Below, piece by piece: positions 1 through 8,476 of a DNA stretch of 64,000 nucleotides; within the stretch, counting starts at the first letter, position 1, and each line of letters opens with the position of its first letter. Position numbers and translations under genes: made by a program. The DNA lies in contig NZ_CP060398.1 of assembly GCF_015840915.1 (NCBI RefSeq), positions 3,658,001 through 3,722,000 on the forward strand, given 5' to 3'. The notes under the pieces are model-generated. The model was not told where the DNA came from and searched no databases. It saw only the letters and a list, made by a program, of their open reading frames with translations. The DNA is from Synechococcus sp. CBW1002 (GTDB lineage: Bacteria > Cyanobacteriota > Cyanobacteriia > PCC-6307 > Cyanobiaceae).

Positions 1-1
1 C

Positions 2-487
2 CGTAACCAACTACCGGGGCTACTGGGCACTGCGGTGCTCGCCCTGCTGGTGCTGGCCGTGCCGCCGAACCCCTCCTTTGCGGATCTGGCGGGCCAGCGC
101 CCCCGCGACACCACCAGCGAGGAGGGCCTCAGCTTCGTGTTGCCCCCGGCCCAGCGCAGCCTCACCGACTGGGTCCGGCTGCTGCGCAGCCAGCCCGATC
201 CCCGCCTGTTCGTCGGTGATCCGGTGCGCATCAGCGGCTTCGTGCTGCCGATGGAGGGGGAACCTCCGCAGCTGGCCCGCCTGCTCGTGCGCTGTTGCCT
301 GGCCGATGCCACCCCCGTGGGAATGCCGGTCCGCTGGCCGACAACCTCGCCCCTGCCTCGGGCCGACCAGTGGCTTGCCCTCGAGGGGCGCATGGCCCTG
401 GAAAGCAAGCCCGGCGGCGAGCGTCTGGTGGTGGTGCCCACCCAGATTCGAGAGATCCCACGGCCGGCCCGGCCCCTGGAGCCATGA
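2..487 (+). CDS. TIGR03943/DUF1980-family protein, C-terminal part (5' end outside window)
   Basis: The reading frame is open from base 2 and enters the window already in progress, so this is a fragment of about 161 residues. It starts with a hydrophobic segment and continues into a soluble domain. The stretch RCCLADATPVGMPV resembles the C-terminal signature of the DUF1980/TIGR03943 family, which is normally encoded beside a predicted permease and is often linked to zinc-responsive regulation. The permease would be expected just upstream, outside the window. The stop overlaps the next start as ATGA, so the two genes are probably co-transcribed and translationally coupled. A role in metal export or import is inferred from family context and the nearby Zur-like gene; no catalytic residue identifies it. 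Confidence 0.7.
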   Translation, partial: RNQLPGLLGTAVLALLVLAVPPNPSFADLAGQRPRDTTSEEGLSFVLPPAQRSLTDWVRLLRSQPDPRLFVGDPVRISGFVLPMEGEPPQLARLLVRCCLADATPVGMPVRWPTTSPLPRADQWLALEGRMALESKPGGERLVVVPTQIREIPRPARPLEP

Positions 488-1830
488 GGCAGCTGCTGCT
501 CGCCCTCGGGGTCCCGGCAGTTTTGGCGTTGGTGCAGCAGCAATGGCTGTTGCGCCAGCCTCCAAGGCTGGAGGCCCTCGAACCGGCGCCCGCCAGCTCC
601 GGCCCTGCGGCCCTGCGCAGCCGCTTCAGCCGGCCGATGGACAGCGCCAGCATCGCCAGGTCCAGTCAGCTGCAGCCGCCCCTGGAGCACCGCTGGCTGG
701 GGGAGGGCGATGGTCTGATGCTGAGTCTTTCAGCGGGGCAACGTCTGAGCGAGCCCCTGCGCCTGGAGCTGGAGGGGCGCGATCGGCGCGGGCTGGCCCT
801 GCGGCCTGGCGCCTGGTGGTGGGATCCGCGGCCGCGGGTGCTGGCCGTGGTGCCGGTGCCGGGGGGCGAACAGCTGCAGCTGCGGGAGCGGGACGGTCGC
901 TGGCATCCCCTCTCGCCGGTGTGGCACCGGATCCTGCAGGTCCAGCCCACCGGCGGCGGCCGGTCGCTGGCTCTGGTGAGCCGTTCGCCGGAGGGGGAGC
1001 ACCGGGTCTGGCGCCTGCCCCTGCGGCAACGCAACCTCGCCCCATTGGCCCAGGGACTGGGCCCCGTCCAGGCGGGCCGCCTGGAACCTCTGCTGCCCGA
1101 AAGCCTCACGTTTGCCCACCTCAGCGGCAACCAGCGCGGCGATCTGCTGGTCCAGTCCACCATGGGCATGCCGGGAGAATCGGTGCTGCGCCTCTGGTCA
1201 GCTGGGGGCGACTCACGCCTGCTCGATCTGGAGGCCTCCGGGGGGGTGCAGCTGCTGCCGGAGGGGGGAGCGGCGGTGGTGCCCCTGCCTGAGGGACTGG
1301 CCCTGGTGGATCTGCCCCCCCGGGTTGCCCGGCGCCAGGTCCTGCCGGGCAGCCGGGATCTGAGCAGCTTCTGCCCCCAGGCCGGCAGGGCCCTGCTGGT
1401 GCGCCACTGGCCCGATTTCCGCCGATCGCTGGAGCTGGTGGAACCCGGCCAGGCACCGCGACAGCTCTGGGTGGGTTCGCAAGCCCTGATGGCCAGTGCC
1501 TGTGATCGGGGCGGCCAGCGGGTCTGGGTGCTGCTGCTGGACGCCACCGGGGCCCAACGCCTCACCTTGCTCTCCCTCGATCGGCAGGGCCGGCTGCTGC
1601 GCCGCCGCACCCTGACGGGCTGGGAACTGGAGCCCGGTACGGGGTTGCAGTACGACCCCAGCACCGACCGCCTGCTGGCGACGCTCCGGCCCGTCGCCGC
1701 GGCGGGCAGCACGACGGGTCCGAAGCAGACCGTGACGGCGGCGCGCGCCGTACTGATCGACGCCACTCGCCTGGAACTCGATCCTCTCGATCAGCCCGTG
1801 CTGCAGGCGCAATGGCTACCGGCGGGGTAG
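484..1830 (+). CDS. Exported Ig-like/beta-propeller-like hypothetical protein
   Basis: About 448 residues. I chose the ATG that overlaps the upstream stop (ATGA); the open frame extends further upstream but only over the preceding gene. Residues 1-20 form a signal or anchor helix (LLLALGVPAVLALV). The segment near residues 40-115 (SRPMDSASI and following) looks like a Big_5/SbsA-type Ig-like domain. The rest is a run of short beta-rich repeats with many GxxL and W/D positions, which suggests a propeller-like fold. I recognise no enzyme motif. Its place between a DUF1980 permease partner and a Zur-like gene suggests a periplasmic partner of that system, but this is inference. Confidence 0.7.
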   Translation: MRQLLLALGVPAVLALVQQQWLLRQPPRLEALEPAPASSGPAALRSRFSRPMDSASIARSSQLQPPLEHRWLGEGDGLMLSLSAGQRLSEPLRLELEGRDRRGLALRPGAWWWDPRPRVLAVVPVPGGEQLQLRERDGRWHPLSPVWHRILQVQPTGGGRSLALVSRSPEGEHRVWRLPLRQRNLAPLAQGLGPVQAGRLEPLLPESLTFAHLSGNQRGDLLVQSTMGMPGESVLRLWSAGGDSRLLDLEASGGVQLLPEGGAAVVPLPEGLALVDLPPRVARRQVLPGSRDLSSFCPQAGRALLVRHWPDFRRSLELVEPGQAPRQLWVGSQALMASACDRGGQRVWVLLLDATGAQRLTLLSLDRQGRLLRRRTLTGWELEPGTGLQYDPSTDRLLATLRPVAAAGSTTGPKQTVTAARAVLIDATRLELDPLDQPVLQAQWLPAG

Positions 1831-1864
1831 AACAAACCCCCCGTCGCCTGTCGCTTCGCGTTCC

Positions 1865-2317
1865 ATGGGTCCGCCCCCCACCACTGATCGACTTCCGCCT
1901 CGCCAGCAGGGTCTGCTGAAGGAGCTCGGCCGGGCCGATGCGGAACTCTCCGGCCAGGAGCTCCACGCCCGCCTGCGGGGAGGTCCCCAGGCCATGGGGC
2001 TGGCCACGGTCTACCGGCACCTGCGTCAGCTGCAGCAGCGGGGGCTGGTGCGCTGCCGGCATCTGCCCACGGGCGAAGCCCTGTTCGCCCCCACCGAGCG
2101 GGACGAACACCACCTGACCTGCGTCGACTGCGGCACCTCCCTGGTGCTGCACCACTGCCCCGTCCATGGCCTGGCCCTGCCGGACGGTGACCTGGCCGGC
2201 TTCCAGCCCCTGTTCCACACCCTCGAATTCTTCGGGCTGTGCCGCGACTGCCGGCAGCGGCAGGAGACCGAAGCGGATCAGAAGCTGAAGGAGGTCTTCA
2301 CCAGGCCGCCGAACTGA
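1865..2317 (+). CDS. zur: Fur-family regulator, probably Zur (zinc uptake regulator)
   Basis: A 150-residue Fur-superfamily repressor. The N-terminal winged helix carries the typical recognition segment GLATVYRHLRQL (about residues 43-54). The C-terminal dimerisation domain has two CxxC pairs (CVDC and CRDC) forming the structural zinc site, and HHLTC and HHCPVHG motifs for sensory metal. It is more divergent than the second Fur-family gene at 16.0-16.5 kb, and it neighbours a DUF1980 system and a porin with a Fur/Zur-type box. That favours Zur over Fur or PerR, but metal specificity cannot be proved from sequence. The gene converges on the porin gene and their 3' ends overlap by 40 bp. Confidence 0.8.
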   Translation: MGPPPTTDRLPPRQQGLLKELGRADAELSGQELHARLRGGPQAMGLATVYRHLRQLQQRGLVRCRHLPTGEALFAPTERDEHHLTCVDCGTSLVLHHCPVHGLALPDGDLAGFQPLFHTLEFFGLCRDCRQRQETEADQKLKEVFTRPPN

Positions 2318-3903
2318 TGAAAGCTGCGGCCGTCCGGGCTGTCCTGCCCGAGCGGGCGGCTGAGGTAGAAGAGCGCCGGCGTCACCGAAATGTTGTCGGT
2401 GAGCTGCATCTTGTACCACCACTCCCAGACGAAATTGCCGTCGCGGGGTGTGTCGCCACCCTCGAGGCTGGTGGCGAAGGTGGGCTGTCCCATAGCCATG
2501 CCGGCGGCATTGCCGCTGGCGAAGGCGTCGAGCCACTGCAGGCCCACGCTCCACGACTGGCTGGTGCGCACACTGCCCGCCGGGGCATCGTCGTAGCGGC
2601 TGCGATTGATGCCCCAGCCCGCGCTGATCGAGGGAATCCAGCCCGTCGTCTGCGGTTGCCAGTAGCCGCTCAGTCCGAAGGCATCGGTGCTGCCAGGCAA
2701 CAGGTAGCTGTCGAGGGTGAAGGGGGTGCCGTAGACCACGAGGTCGTTGCCGTTCTGGATGCGTGACCAGATCGCGGCCACGCCCCAGGTCTCCTGGCCG
2801 TAGCCGATCTGCACCGTGCCGGTGCCCCCGGCGCCATCGGTGGCGATGCCGCCCTGAGCCGGATTGCCCTCCTGGCCATGGGCCGCCACGTAGCTGGCGC
2901 TGAGGCTCAGACCCCCGTCGCTCTGCCACCAGAGGCCGGCGCCGGCGCCGAGATTCTTGTTGTAGGCCGCCGGTGCCCCGTTCAGGGTGAGCACGTCCAG
3001 CACCGCAGAATCGGGGTAGACACTGGGCCAGAGGGCCAGCATGTCCTCCTGGCCCACCCGGGCGCCGATGGTGGCCGTAAGGCCGGAGCCGAGCGGCACC
3101 TGATAGAAGAGCCGATCGATCCCCACGACATTGGGACCGCCCTCCTCCTGGAAGGCGGTCTCCAGCTGGGAGAGGTTGGTCGGACCGGCACCGCCGAAGC
3201 TGTTGCTGTCACCTTCGAAGTTGCCGGCGCGCAGGGTGGTGCGCAGCAGGTCCTTGCCGGTGAAGGAGGTGTCGAAATTGAGCTGGACGTCGTAATTGAA
3301 CGTGGTGGCACCGAAGCGGCGGCGGCTGTCCTCCACCAGCGCGGCGGCGCTGCCGCCAAAGGCATTGCCCCCCAGCACGAAGGTGGCCAGGCCGGAGAGT
3401 TTGGTGGTGGTGGAGAACTGGGTCGCCTCCAGCTCGCCCACCTTGGCTTCAAGGCCGTCGACGCGGCCGCGGAGGACGGCGAGCTCCTTCTCGAACTCCT
3501 TGATCAGGCGCTTGAGCTCGTCGGTCACCTCGGTGATCCGATCGAGGCAGGCGTTCAGCAGGGCCGCCGCTTCGTAGCGGCTCATGGCCTGGCCGCCCCT
3601 GTAGGTGCCGTTGGGATAGCCGGCGACGCACCCGTAGCGCTCGATCAGGTTGCTGAGAGCCTGGTAGGCCCAGTCCGTGGGGCGAACGTCGGAGAGCTGG
3701 TTGATGCTGGTGACCTGCTCCTGGCCCTCCAGGCCGGCGGCAGCGGCGTAACGGTTCATCCCCTCGAGATTCAGCTCCGTTGCCTCAGCGGCAAGGGGGC
3801 TGAGCAGCAGCGTTGCCGCCAGAGGGGCGAGGCAGGCACGGCGGCGAGCGGCGGCGGGGCTGACCATCGGATGCGTCACAAAGGCTGAAGGGGTTTGGGA
3901 CAT
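2278..3903 (-). CDS. SLH-domain OprB-type cyanobacterial outer-membrane porin
   Basis: About 541 residues. An ATG at 3903 is preferred over the TTG at 3924; an ATG at 3867 is also possible. After a signal peptide (LAPLAATLLLSPLAAEA) comes an SLH domain (VRPTDWAYQALSNLIERYGC, then YRGGQAMSRYEAAALLNACL) that anchors to periplasmic glycan. A short coiled coil follows (ITEVTDELKRLIKEFEKEL), then a long OprB-like beta-barrel ending in an aromatic residue (KTSFSF), as outer-membrane proteins require. This architecture is the standard cyanobacterial porin, used for small solutes and inorganic ions. A perfect 13-bp palindrome of Fur/Zur type lies about 50 bp upstream, so metal control is likely. The 3' end overlaps the Zur-like gene. 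Confidence 0.9.
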   Translation of the reverse strand: MSQTPSAFVTHPMVSPAAARRRACLAPLAATLLLSPLAAEATELNLEGMNRYAAAAGLEGQEQVTSINQLSDVRPTDWAYQALSNLIERYGCVAGYPNGTYRGGQAMSRYEAAALLNACLDRITEVTDELKRLIKEFEKELAVLRGRVDGLEAKVGELEATQFSTTTKLSGLATFVLGGNAFGGSAAALVEDSRRRFGATTFNYDVQLNFDTSFTGKDLLRTTLRAGNFEGDSNSFGGAGPTNLSQLETAFQEEGGPNVVGIDRLFYQVPLGSGLTATIGARVGQEDMLALWPSVYPDSAVLDVLTLNGAPAAYNKNLGAGAGLWWQSDGGLSLSASYVAAHGQEGNPAQGGIATDGAGGTGTVQIGYGQETWGVAAIWSRIQNGNDLVVYGTPFTLDSYLLPGSTDAFGLSGYWQPQTTGWIPSISAGWGINRSRYDDAPAGSVRTSQSWSVGLQWLDAFASGNAAGMAMGQPTFATSLEGGDTPRDGNFVWEWWYKMQLTDNISVTPALFYLSRPLGQDSPDGRSFHQFGGLVKTSFSF

Positions 3904-3949
3904 CGGTGGGATCAGGGGCGACAAAGCGGCGAGCGCCCTGCGCCAAGAG

Positions 3950-3964
3950 CGAGAATCATTCTCA
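3950..3964 (-). promoter_or_regulatory. Fur/Zur-type box upstream of porin
   Basis: On the minus strand this reads TGAGAATGATTCTCG. The core GAGAAT-G-ATTCTC is a perfect 6-1-6 palindrome with the layout of Fur-family operators (TGAnAATnATTnTCA). It lies 46 bp before the chosen porin start, where it could overlap the promoter. Given the convergent Zur-like gene, Zur is the first candidate; Fur is the alternative. Confidence 0.7.
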
Positions 3965-4059
3965 CCGTTGCAGCAGTTTGCTGGATCAACCGGATGCCTC
4001 AGTCGACGCTCCGCCCTGTTGGAGGAGTGTCCAAAGGGAGTCGCTCAGAGCGGCCTCTC

Positions 4060-4908
4060 TCAGAGGGCGGCCGTCCGTTGCCGCACCTCCTGAGCCGTGA
4101 GCACGGGGCGACTGGGCGGCACCGGATCGGGCCAGGCCGGCTTCAGGGCCGCGAAGGTGGACGCCAGCTTCCGCTCCAGGGCAGGGTCACTGGCTGCCAG
4201 TTGCGGCGCGATGCCGCTGAAGAGCTGCTCGGCGTAGAGAACAAATCCCCTGGAGTCCTGGTATTCCACCGTTTCAGCGATCCGGCCATCGGTGATGGCC
4301 GCCTCGTACTCGCTGGCGGCGGTGTTGAGCAACTCCCGAATCACCGTCGCCACAAAGGCCGGATCGCGGCGCTCCCAATCCGGCAGCACGGCGAGGGCCT
4401 GATCGATCGAGCGGCGGGCCTCTTCCACGGCTTGCGCGGTGGCCGGTGCCGTGGGAGCTGTACGGATCAGGTCTTGCAGCACCGTGAGCTTGCCTCGGAA
4501 GGGCACCGCACCCCGGCGGCTGAGTTCCGGCTCCAGGTCGCCGTAGAGCTCATCGGCGGGATGGGCCAGGTGGGGTTCAGCATCCGCAGCCCGGCCCCGC
4601 TGCATCAGCTCGCCGGCCACCAGCAGGTGCCCCTGCATCAGGCCCAGCACCGTGGCGTAGGTGAGCGGTGAGCCCGGATCCATGCGTTCGCCATGGCCAG
4701 TGTTGCCGTGCCCGGCTTCGCCCTCGCCTCCCTCGCCCCCCTCTCCACCTTCGTGGTGGCCTGCGCCAGGGGCAGGGGACGTGGCAGTGGCGCCGCCGCT
4801 CTCGGGCCCCGCCGCGCCGTCCTGATAGGGCAGACCGCAGCCCACAGCCAGACCCGCCGAAGCACCGAGGGCGAGAAACAGTTCAATGGCACGGCGCCCC
4901 TGACCCAT
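4060..4908 (-). CDS. His/Gly-rich predicted lipoprotein, putative periplasmic metal-handling protein
   Basis: About 282 residues from the ATG at 4908. The N-terminus is a lipoprotein-like signal ending LAVGC. Residues 35-70 form a low-complexity His/Gly/Glu tract (GHHEGGEGG, GHGNTGHGER) of the sort that binds divalent metals. The rest is a helical domain with motifs such as GHLLVAGEL, HLAHPADELY and DWERRDPAFVATVI; I do not recognise the family with certainty. It is encoded directly downstream of, and in the same orientation as, a multicopper oxidase. A periplasmic role with copper, iron or zinc is therefore plausible but inferred. Confidence 0.6.
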   Translation of the reverse strand: MGQGRRAIELFLALGASAGLAVGCGLPYQDGAAGPESGGATATSPAPGAGHHEGGEGGEGGEGEAGHGNTGHGERMDPGSPLTYATVLGLMQGHLLVAGELMQRGRAADAEPHLAHPADELYGDLEPELSRRGAVPFRGKLTVLQDLIRTAPTAPATAQAVEEARRSIDQALAVLPDWERRDPAFVATVIRELLNTAASEYEAAITDGRIAETVEYQDSRGFVLYAEQLFSGIAPQLAASDPALERKLASTFAALKPAWPDPVPPSRPVLTAQEVRQRTAAL

Positions 4909-5009
4909 GGAATCGGCAACAGCTGGATGGGGCGATCCTCCGCCGGCCTCGGCAAAGGGCAAAGCCTTCTGTCACGCTGAAGTGTGACGAACGTGACCTG
5001 GCCGCGTGA

Positions 5010-6080
5010 TCAACCGTTGATCGGGCGCGGCACAACGTTGAAATGCCCCATGCAGCCGCGCTCGGCGATCTGATCCTGGTGGGGATGAAACATGTATAGG
5101 CCAGGGTAGCGATAGCTGAACTCCAGAATATGGCGCTCCGCCATACCCATGGTGATCACATCACTCAGCTCATCCGGAGTGGAGGAAAGACCGGAGCGAT
5201 ACACCTTGAAGAGATTGGCATGGAGGTGGAAGGTGAGCGGCCCATCCCACTCGACCATGTTAAGAACATAAAGTCGAATCAGAGCATCCTGATAGAGATC
5301 GATCGGATGATCCCGGTAGTAATTCGGGATGCCATTAAAGGCATACAGATCATTGCGCCCCTGGCCCTTCAGGTCATAGCCCCCCATCACCAGCACCAGT
5401 TCGTCGGCGGGCGGTCGTGGCGTGACAGGATCCACGATCAACAGGCCATACAACCCTTTACTCACATGACGGGTCACCGGGGCCACATGGCAGTGGTAGG
5501 GATGGATGCCGTGAGGTTCGGCATCAAATTCATAGACGGTGTTGCGCCCGTGGCGCACGGGTCGGATCCCATCCATCGCGGCCGGATGGATGCCATGAAA
5601 ATGAAGGCTGTGGGAGGTGCTGTCCTGGTTGCGGAACACGATCCGCAAGCGATCGCCGGCATTGGCCCGCAGGGTCGGACCGGGCACCCGTCCATTCAGG
5701 GCCCAGGCCTTGAAGGTCACGGCCGGGTTGAGCGGCAGCAGGGTGGTGTCGGCCGTGAGATCAAATTCCCGCACAAGGCGGCCGTCTTCCCGGCGGACGG
5801 TACCGGTGTGGAACTCCCGCAGGACCGCCATCGGGTCGAAGGGAAGCGGCCTATCCCCTTCGCCGGCAGGGGACAGCGGTGGATGGCGTTGACCGGCGGG
5901 AGGCTGTCGCCCAACCCCGCCGGACCGCGGCAACAGCAGACCCCCCAGGCCCAGCCCCAGGGCTCCGGCCGCGAGGGGAAGGATCTGGCGCCGACTCCAT
6001 CGCGTCGGTTGACTGGAGGAGGGCTGATTGGCAGGCAGCTGACCTGAAGAGAGCTGGCCGGAATCGGGTGGGCCTTGCAT
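5010..6080 (-). CDS. Tat-exported two-domain multicopper oxidase
   Basis: About 356 residues from the ATG at 6080; a GTG at 6140 is also open. Residues 29-34 (SRRQIL), followed by an Ala/Leu/Gly-rich helix, form a twin-arginine signal. Copper-ligand motifs are HFHGIHP, PYHCHVAP, FHLHANLF and MFHPHQDQIAERGCMGHF. Two cupredoxin domains of this length match small two-domain laccase/nitrite-reductase-like oxidases rather than three-domain laccases. The YHCH motif followed by TRHVSKGL resembles the type 1 copper site of the NirK lineage. The substrate is unknown; ferroxidase or cuprous oxidase activity fits the surrounding metal genes. It lies upstream of the His-rich lipoprotein, 101 bp away, probably in one transcript. 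Confidence 0.85.
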   Translation of the reverse strand: MQGPPDSGQLSSGQLPANQPSSSQPTRWSRRQILPLAAGALGLGLGGLLLPRSGGVGRQPPAGQRHPPLSPAGEGDRPLPFDPMAVLREFHTGTVRREDGRLVREFDLTADTTLLPLNPAVTFKAWALNGRVPGPTLRANAGDRLRIVFRNQDSTSHSLHFHGIHPAAMDGIRPVRHGRNTVYEFDAEPHGIHPYHCHVAPVTRHVSKGLYGLLIVDPVTPRPPADELVLVMGGYDLKGQGRNDLYAFNGIPNYYRDHPIDLYQDALIRLYVLNMVEWDGPLTFHLHANLFKVYRSGLSSTPDELSDVITMGMAERHILEFSYRYPGLYMFHPHQDQIAERGCMGHFNVVPRPING

Positions 6081-6359
6081 GCAGGCGGACAAAGAGGTCA
6101 GGTGACGGGGGCCTGGGAGCTGATCCTCTGCAGTGCCCACGTGAACGCAAGGCGATCAAGCTAAGCCGCCGTTACCGGGGTTCCGATGGAAGGTCCGGCA
6201 GGTCCGCCGACAGGCTTCTCACCTCTTGCCGCACCGCAGGGTCGTGGCCCAAGCCTCTCCGGCTCGATTCGCTGCAGCGGTGGATGACGTGGAGGCCTGG
6301 ATCACGAAACATGTTTCCAGCGCCACAAGTCTATGGCCAGCGAGATGATTTGATGCATA

Positions 6360-7856
6360 ATGAGCAAATTGTTGGAACACTTCGGGGGGGGGTCAGCAAT
6401 AGGACCCTTTAGCATTGATATTCAATCCGTATCCAGCGGCTCCGCGGTTGATCAAGCCAGCCTTGATCCGCCGGGTCGATCCCGCCCGGAGCCCATGGAG
6501 CGTGCATCTGACAGCGAATCAACGATCACCGGAGTGATTCTGCGCCCGGAGGATTCCTCTGCCGGCCTCGAACCCTTTCTGCTGCTTCCCGGCGATGGTC
6601 TGCTGCTGATCAGGGGCCTTGACCCCCAAAGCCCTGGCATCGATAAGGCCTGCCTCACGATCCTCTACGCCGATCGCGAGGCCCATGCCTGTCTGGGAGA
6701 GGGTCTGAGCGCAGCGATCGGTGGCGCCCTCCTGCCGTTCTGGCCAGCCCTGGCCGAAGCGATCCAGCTGCACAGCCTGGTGATGACCCAGGAGGGTCCT
6801 CGTGATCTCTGGCTCCCCTGGCAGGAAACATCTCTGCTGGTGAGACTGTTTCGCACCGACGATGGCGTGGGGGTCGGACTGCTCGCCTTTGAGGAAGGCT
6901 TCGCTGGCCCCAGCCTGCTCCAGCCACAGCGTGGCTCCGAGGCCATCGCGCGCCAACGTGTGGAACTGTTTGAACGGTTGCTGCACGCGATCGGCGACGT
7001 GGTGCTGGTGACCACAGCTGAGCCCTTCGCAGCTCCTGGCCCCGTGATTCTTTATGCCAATGCCGCGCTGCTTTCCCAGACCGGATACTCCTACCAGGAA
7101 GTTCTGGGACGCAGTCCGCGGATGTTCCAGGGAGCCGGGACCAGTGCTCTGGTGCGGGCCGGCATGCGCACGGCCCTGGAAAACTGGCGGAGTTTCAACG
7201 CCGAAGTGCTCAATTACCGCAAGGACGGCAGCACCTACTGGGTGGACATAGCGATCTCCCCACTGCAGGACCCCAGCGGCTGGTTCACCCACTGGATTTC
7301 GGTTCAGCGGGACGTGACCTCACGCCATCACAACCTGCAGCATCTCAAGAACCAGGCCTACCAGGATCCGCTCACTGGCCTGCCCAATCGACGCTCCCTC
7401 GGCGACTACCTGCAGACCGCCCTTGATCGCCTGCACCGCCACGCCGGTCAGGCAGTGGTGATGTTCTGCGATCTCAACCGCTTCAAGGAAGTGAACGACA
7501 CCTACGGCCACACTGTGGGTGACCGCCTGCTCGTGGCCATCACCAAGCGTCTTCAGGCCGCACTGCGCCCCGACGACGTGTTGGTGCGCTTTGCTGGAGA
7601 CGAGTTCGTCGTTGTCCTGGAGCAATGCGGCAGTCGGCAGCAGGCGCTCGCCATGGCCCATCGGCTGAAGAAGCAGGTGGGCAACACCCTGCACGTTGAC
7701 ACCGCAGTGCTGCAACCACGCATCGGCATCGCCATGACCTCCGACCCTCTCACAGCTGCTGCTGACCTTCTGCATCAGGCGGATCTGGCCATGTATCGCG
7801 CCAAGCGACAGAAAGGGGACTCCGTGGAGATCTACGACCCAGTCCTGGATGATTGA
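6360..7856 (+). CDS. PAS-GGDEF diguanylate cyclase
   Basis: 498 residues. Residues 1-195 are an N-terminal region with no domain I recognise. A PAS domain covers about 200-315 (LYANAALLSQTGYSYQEVLG, then YWVDIAISPLQD) and the GGDEF domain about 325-495. The active-site loop is RFAGDEF, the common AGDEF variant compatible with cyclic-di-GMP synthesis. The substrate-site residues DLNRFKEVND and NDTYGHTVGD are intact. The PAS segment GRSPRMFQG resembles the LOV GRNCRFLQG motif but lacks the photoactive Cys, so it is not a classical LOV photosensor. No EAL domain is present. It is transcribed away from the multicopper oxidase gene. Confidence 0.9.
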   Translation: MSKLLEHFGGGSAIGPFSIDIQSVSSGSAVDQASLDPPGRSRPEPMERASDSESTITGVILRPEDSSAGLEPFLLLPGDGLLLIRGLDPQSPGIDKACLTILYADREAHACLGEGLSAAIGGALLPFWPALAEAIQLHSLVMTQEGPRDLWLPWQETSLLVRLFRTDDGVGVGLLAFEEGFAGPSLLQPQRGSEAIARQRVELFERLLHAIGDVVLVTTAEPFAAPGPVILYANAALLSQTGYSYQEVLGRSPRMFQGAGTSALVRAGMRTALENWRSFNAEVLNYRKDGSTYWVDIAISPLQDPSGWFTHWISVQRDVTSRHHNLQHLKNQAYQDPLTGLPNRRSLGDYLQTALDRLHRHAGQAVVMFCDLNRFKEVNDTYGHTVGDRLLVAITKRLQAALRPDDVLVRFAGDEFVVVLEQCGSRQQALAMAHRLKKQVGNTLHVDTAVLQPRIGIAMTSDPLTAAADLLHQADLAMYRAKRQKGDSVEIYDPVLDD

Positions 7857-7965
7857 AACCCTGAGAGCCGATCAACGTTGAGAAGTCAGTGGCGAAAACA
7901 ATGGCGAAAATCCTGTCCAGACTGAAGCGGCAGAGGCCCCGAGCCGACAGTTCCCAGCTGCATTG

Positions 7966-8409
7966 ATGACGTTCCCAATCGACTACGCCCTGCGACTGCG
8001 CAGCCTCTGGATCTGCTGGTTGCTGGCCATGCTCTTCCATGTCGAGCTGGGGCTGATGCCTCTGTTTCATGGCCAATCGCCGGAGATCGAGAGCCATGTG
8101 GATGCTGCCCAGCTGCCTCTGCTGTTCGGGGCGATGCTGGGATACTTCCTGTTGCCACTTCTAGCCGTGCTTCTGATCGCCTATGCGGCCAGTGATCCCC
8201 AGGGATCTCGGCGGTGGCGACCCTGGCGGCGCCTTCATTTCTGGTTCAGCATCGTCTACACCATCACCAACATTCCCCACCTGATCGCCGACATCGTCGT
8301 CCCGGATTCGCGCCTGGATCAAGTGGTGCTGATGGTCGTGTTGGTGCTGCTGGGGCTGGCGATCAACCTGGAGGGGTGGCGCTGGTGGCGGCAGGCCCTG
8401 CCGTCCTGA
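7966..8409 (+). CDS. Four-helix integral membrane protein of unknown function
   Basis: About 147 residues from the ATG at 7966; a TTG lies one codon earlier. Hydrophobic segments at about 14-32, 50-72, 90-112 and 118-138 predict four membrane helices. HVELGLMPLFHG and IPHLIADIV are the most distinctive stretches. I do not recognise the family. The gene lies between the diguanylate cyclase and the CobW-type GTPase, in the same direction, with gaps of about 70-110 bp on either side. Confidence 0.6.
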   Translation: MTFPIDYALRLRSLWICWLLAMLFHVELGLMPLFHGQSPEIESHVDAAQLPLLFGAMLGYFLLPLLAVLLIAYAASDPQGSRRWRPWRRLHFWFSIVYTITNIPHLIADIVVPDSRLDQVVLMVVLVLLGLAINLEGWRWWRQALPS

Positions 8410-8476
8410 TTCCAGCCGCAGCCACCAGCCTCCGCGCCCGCTTACCCTGAAGACAGGCTGTCCTCCCCCACCGCGC

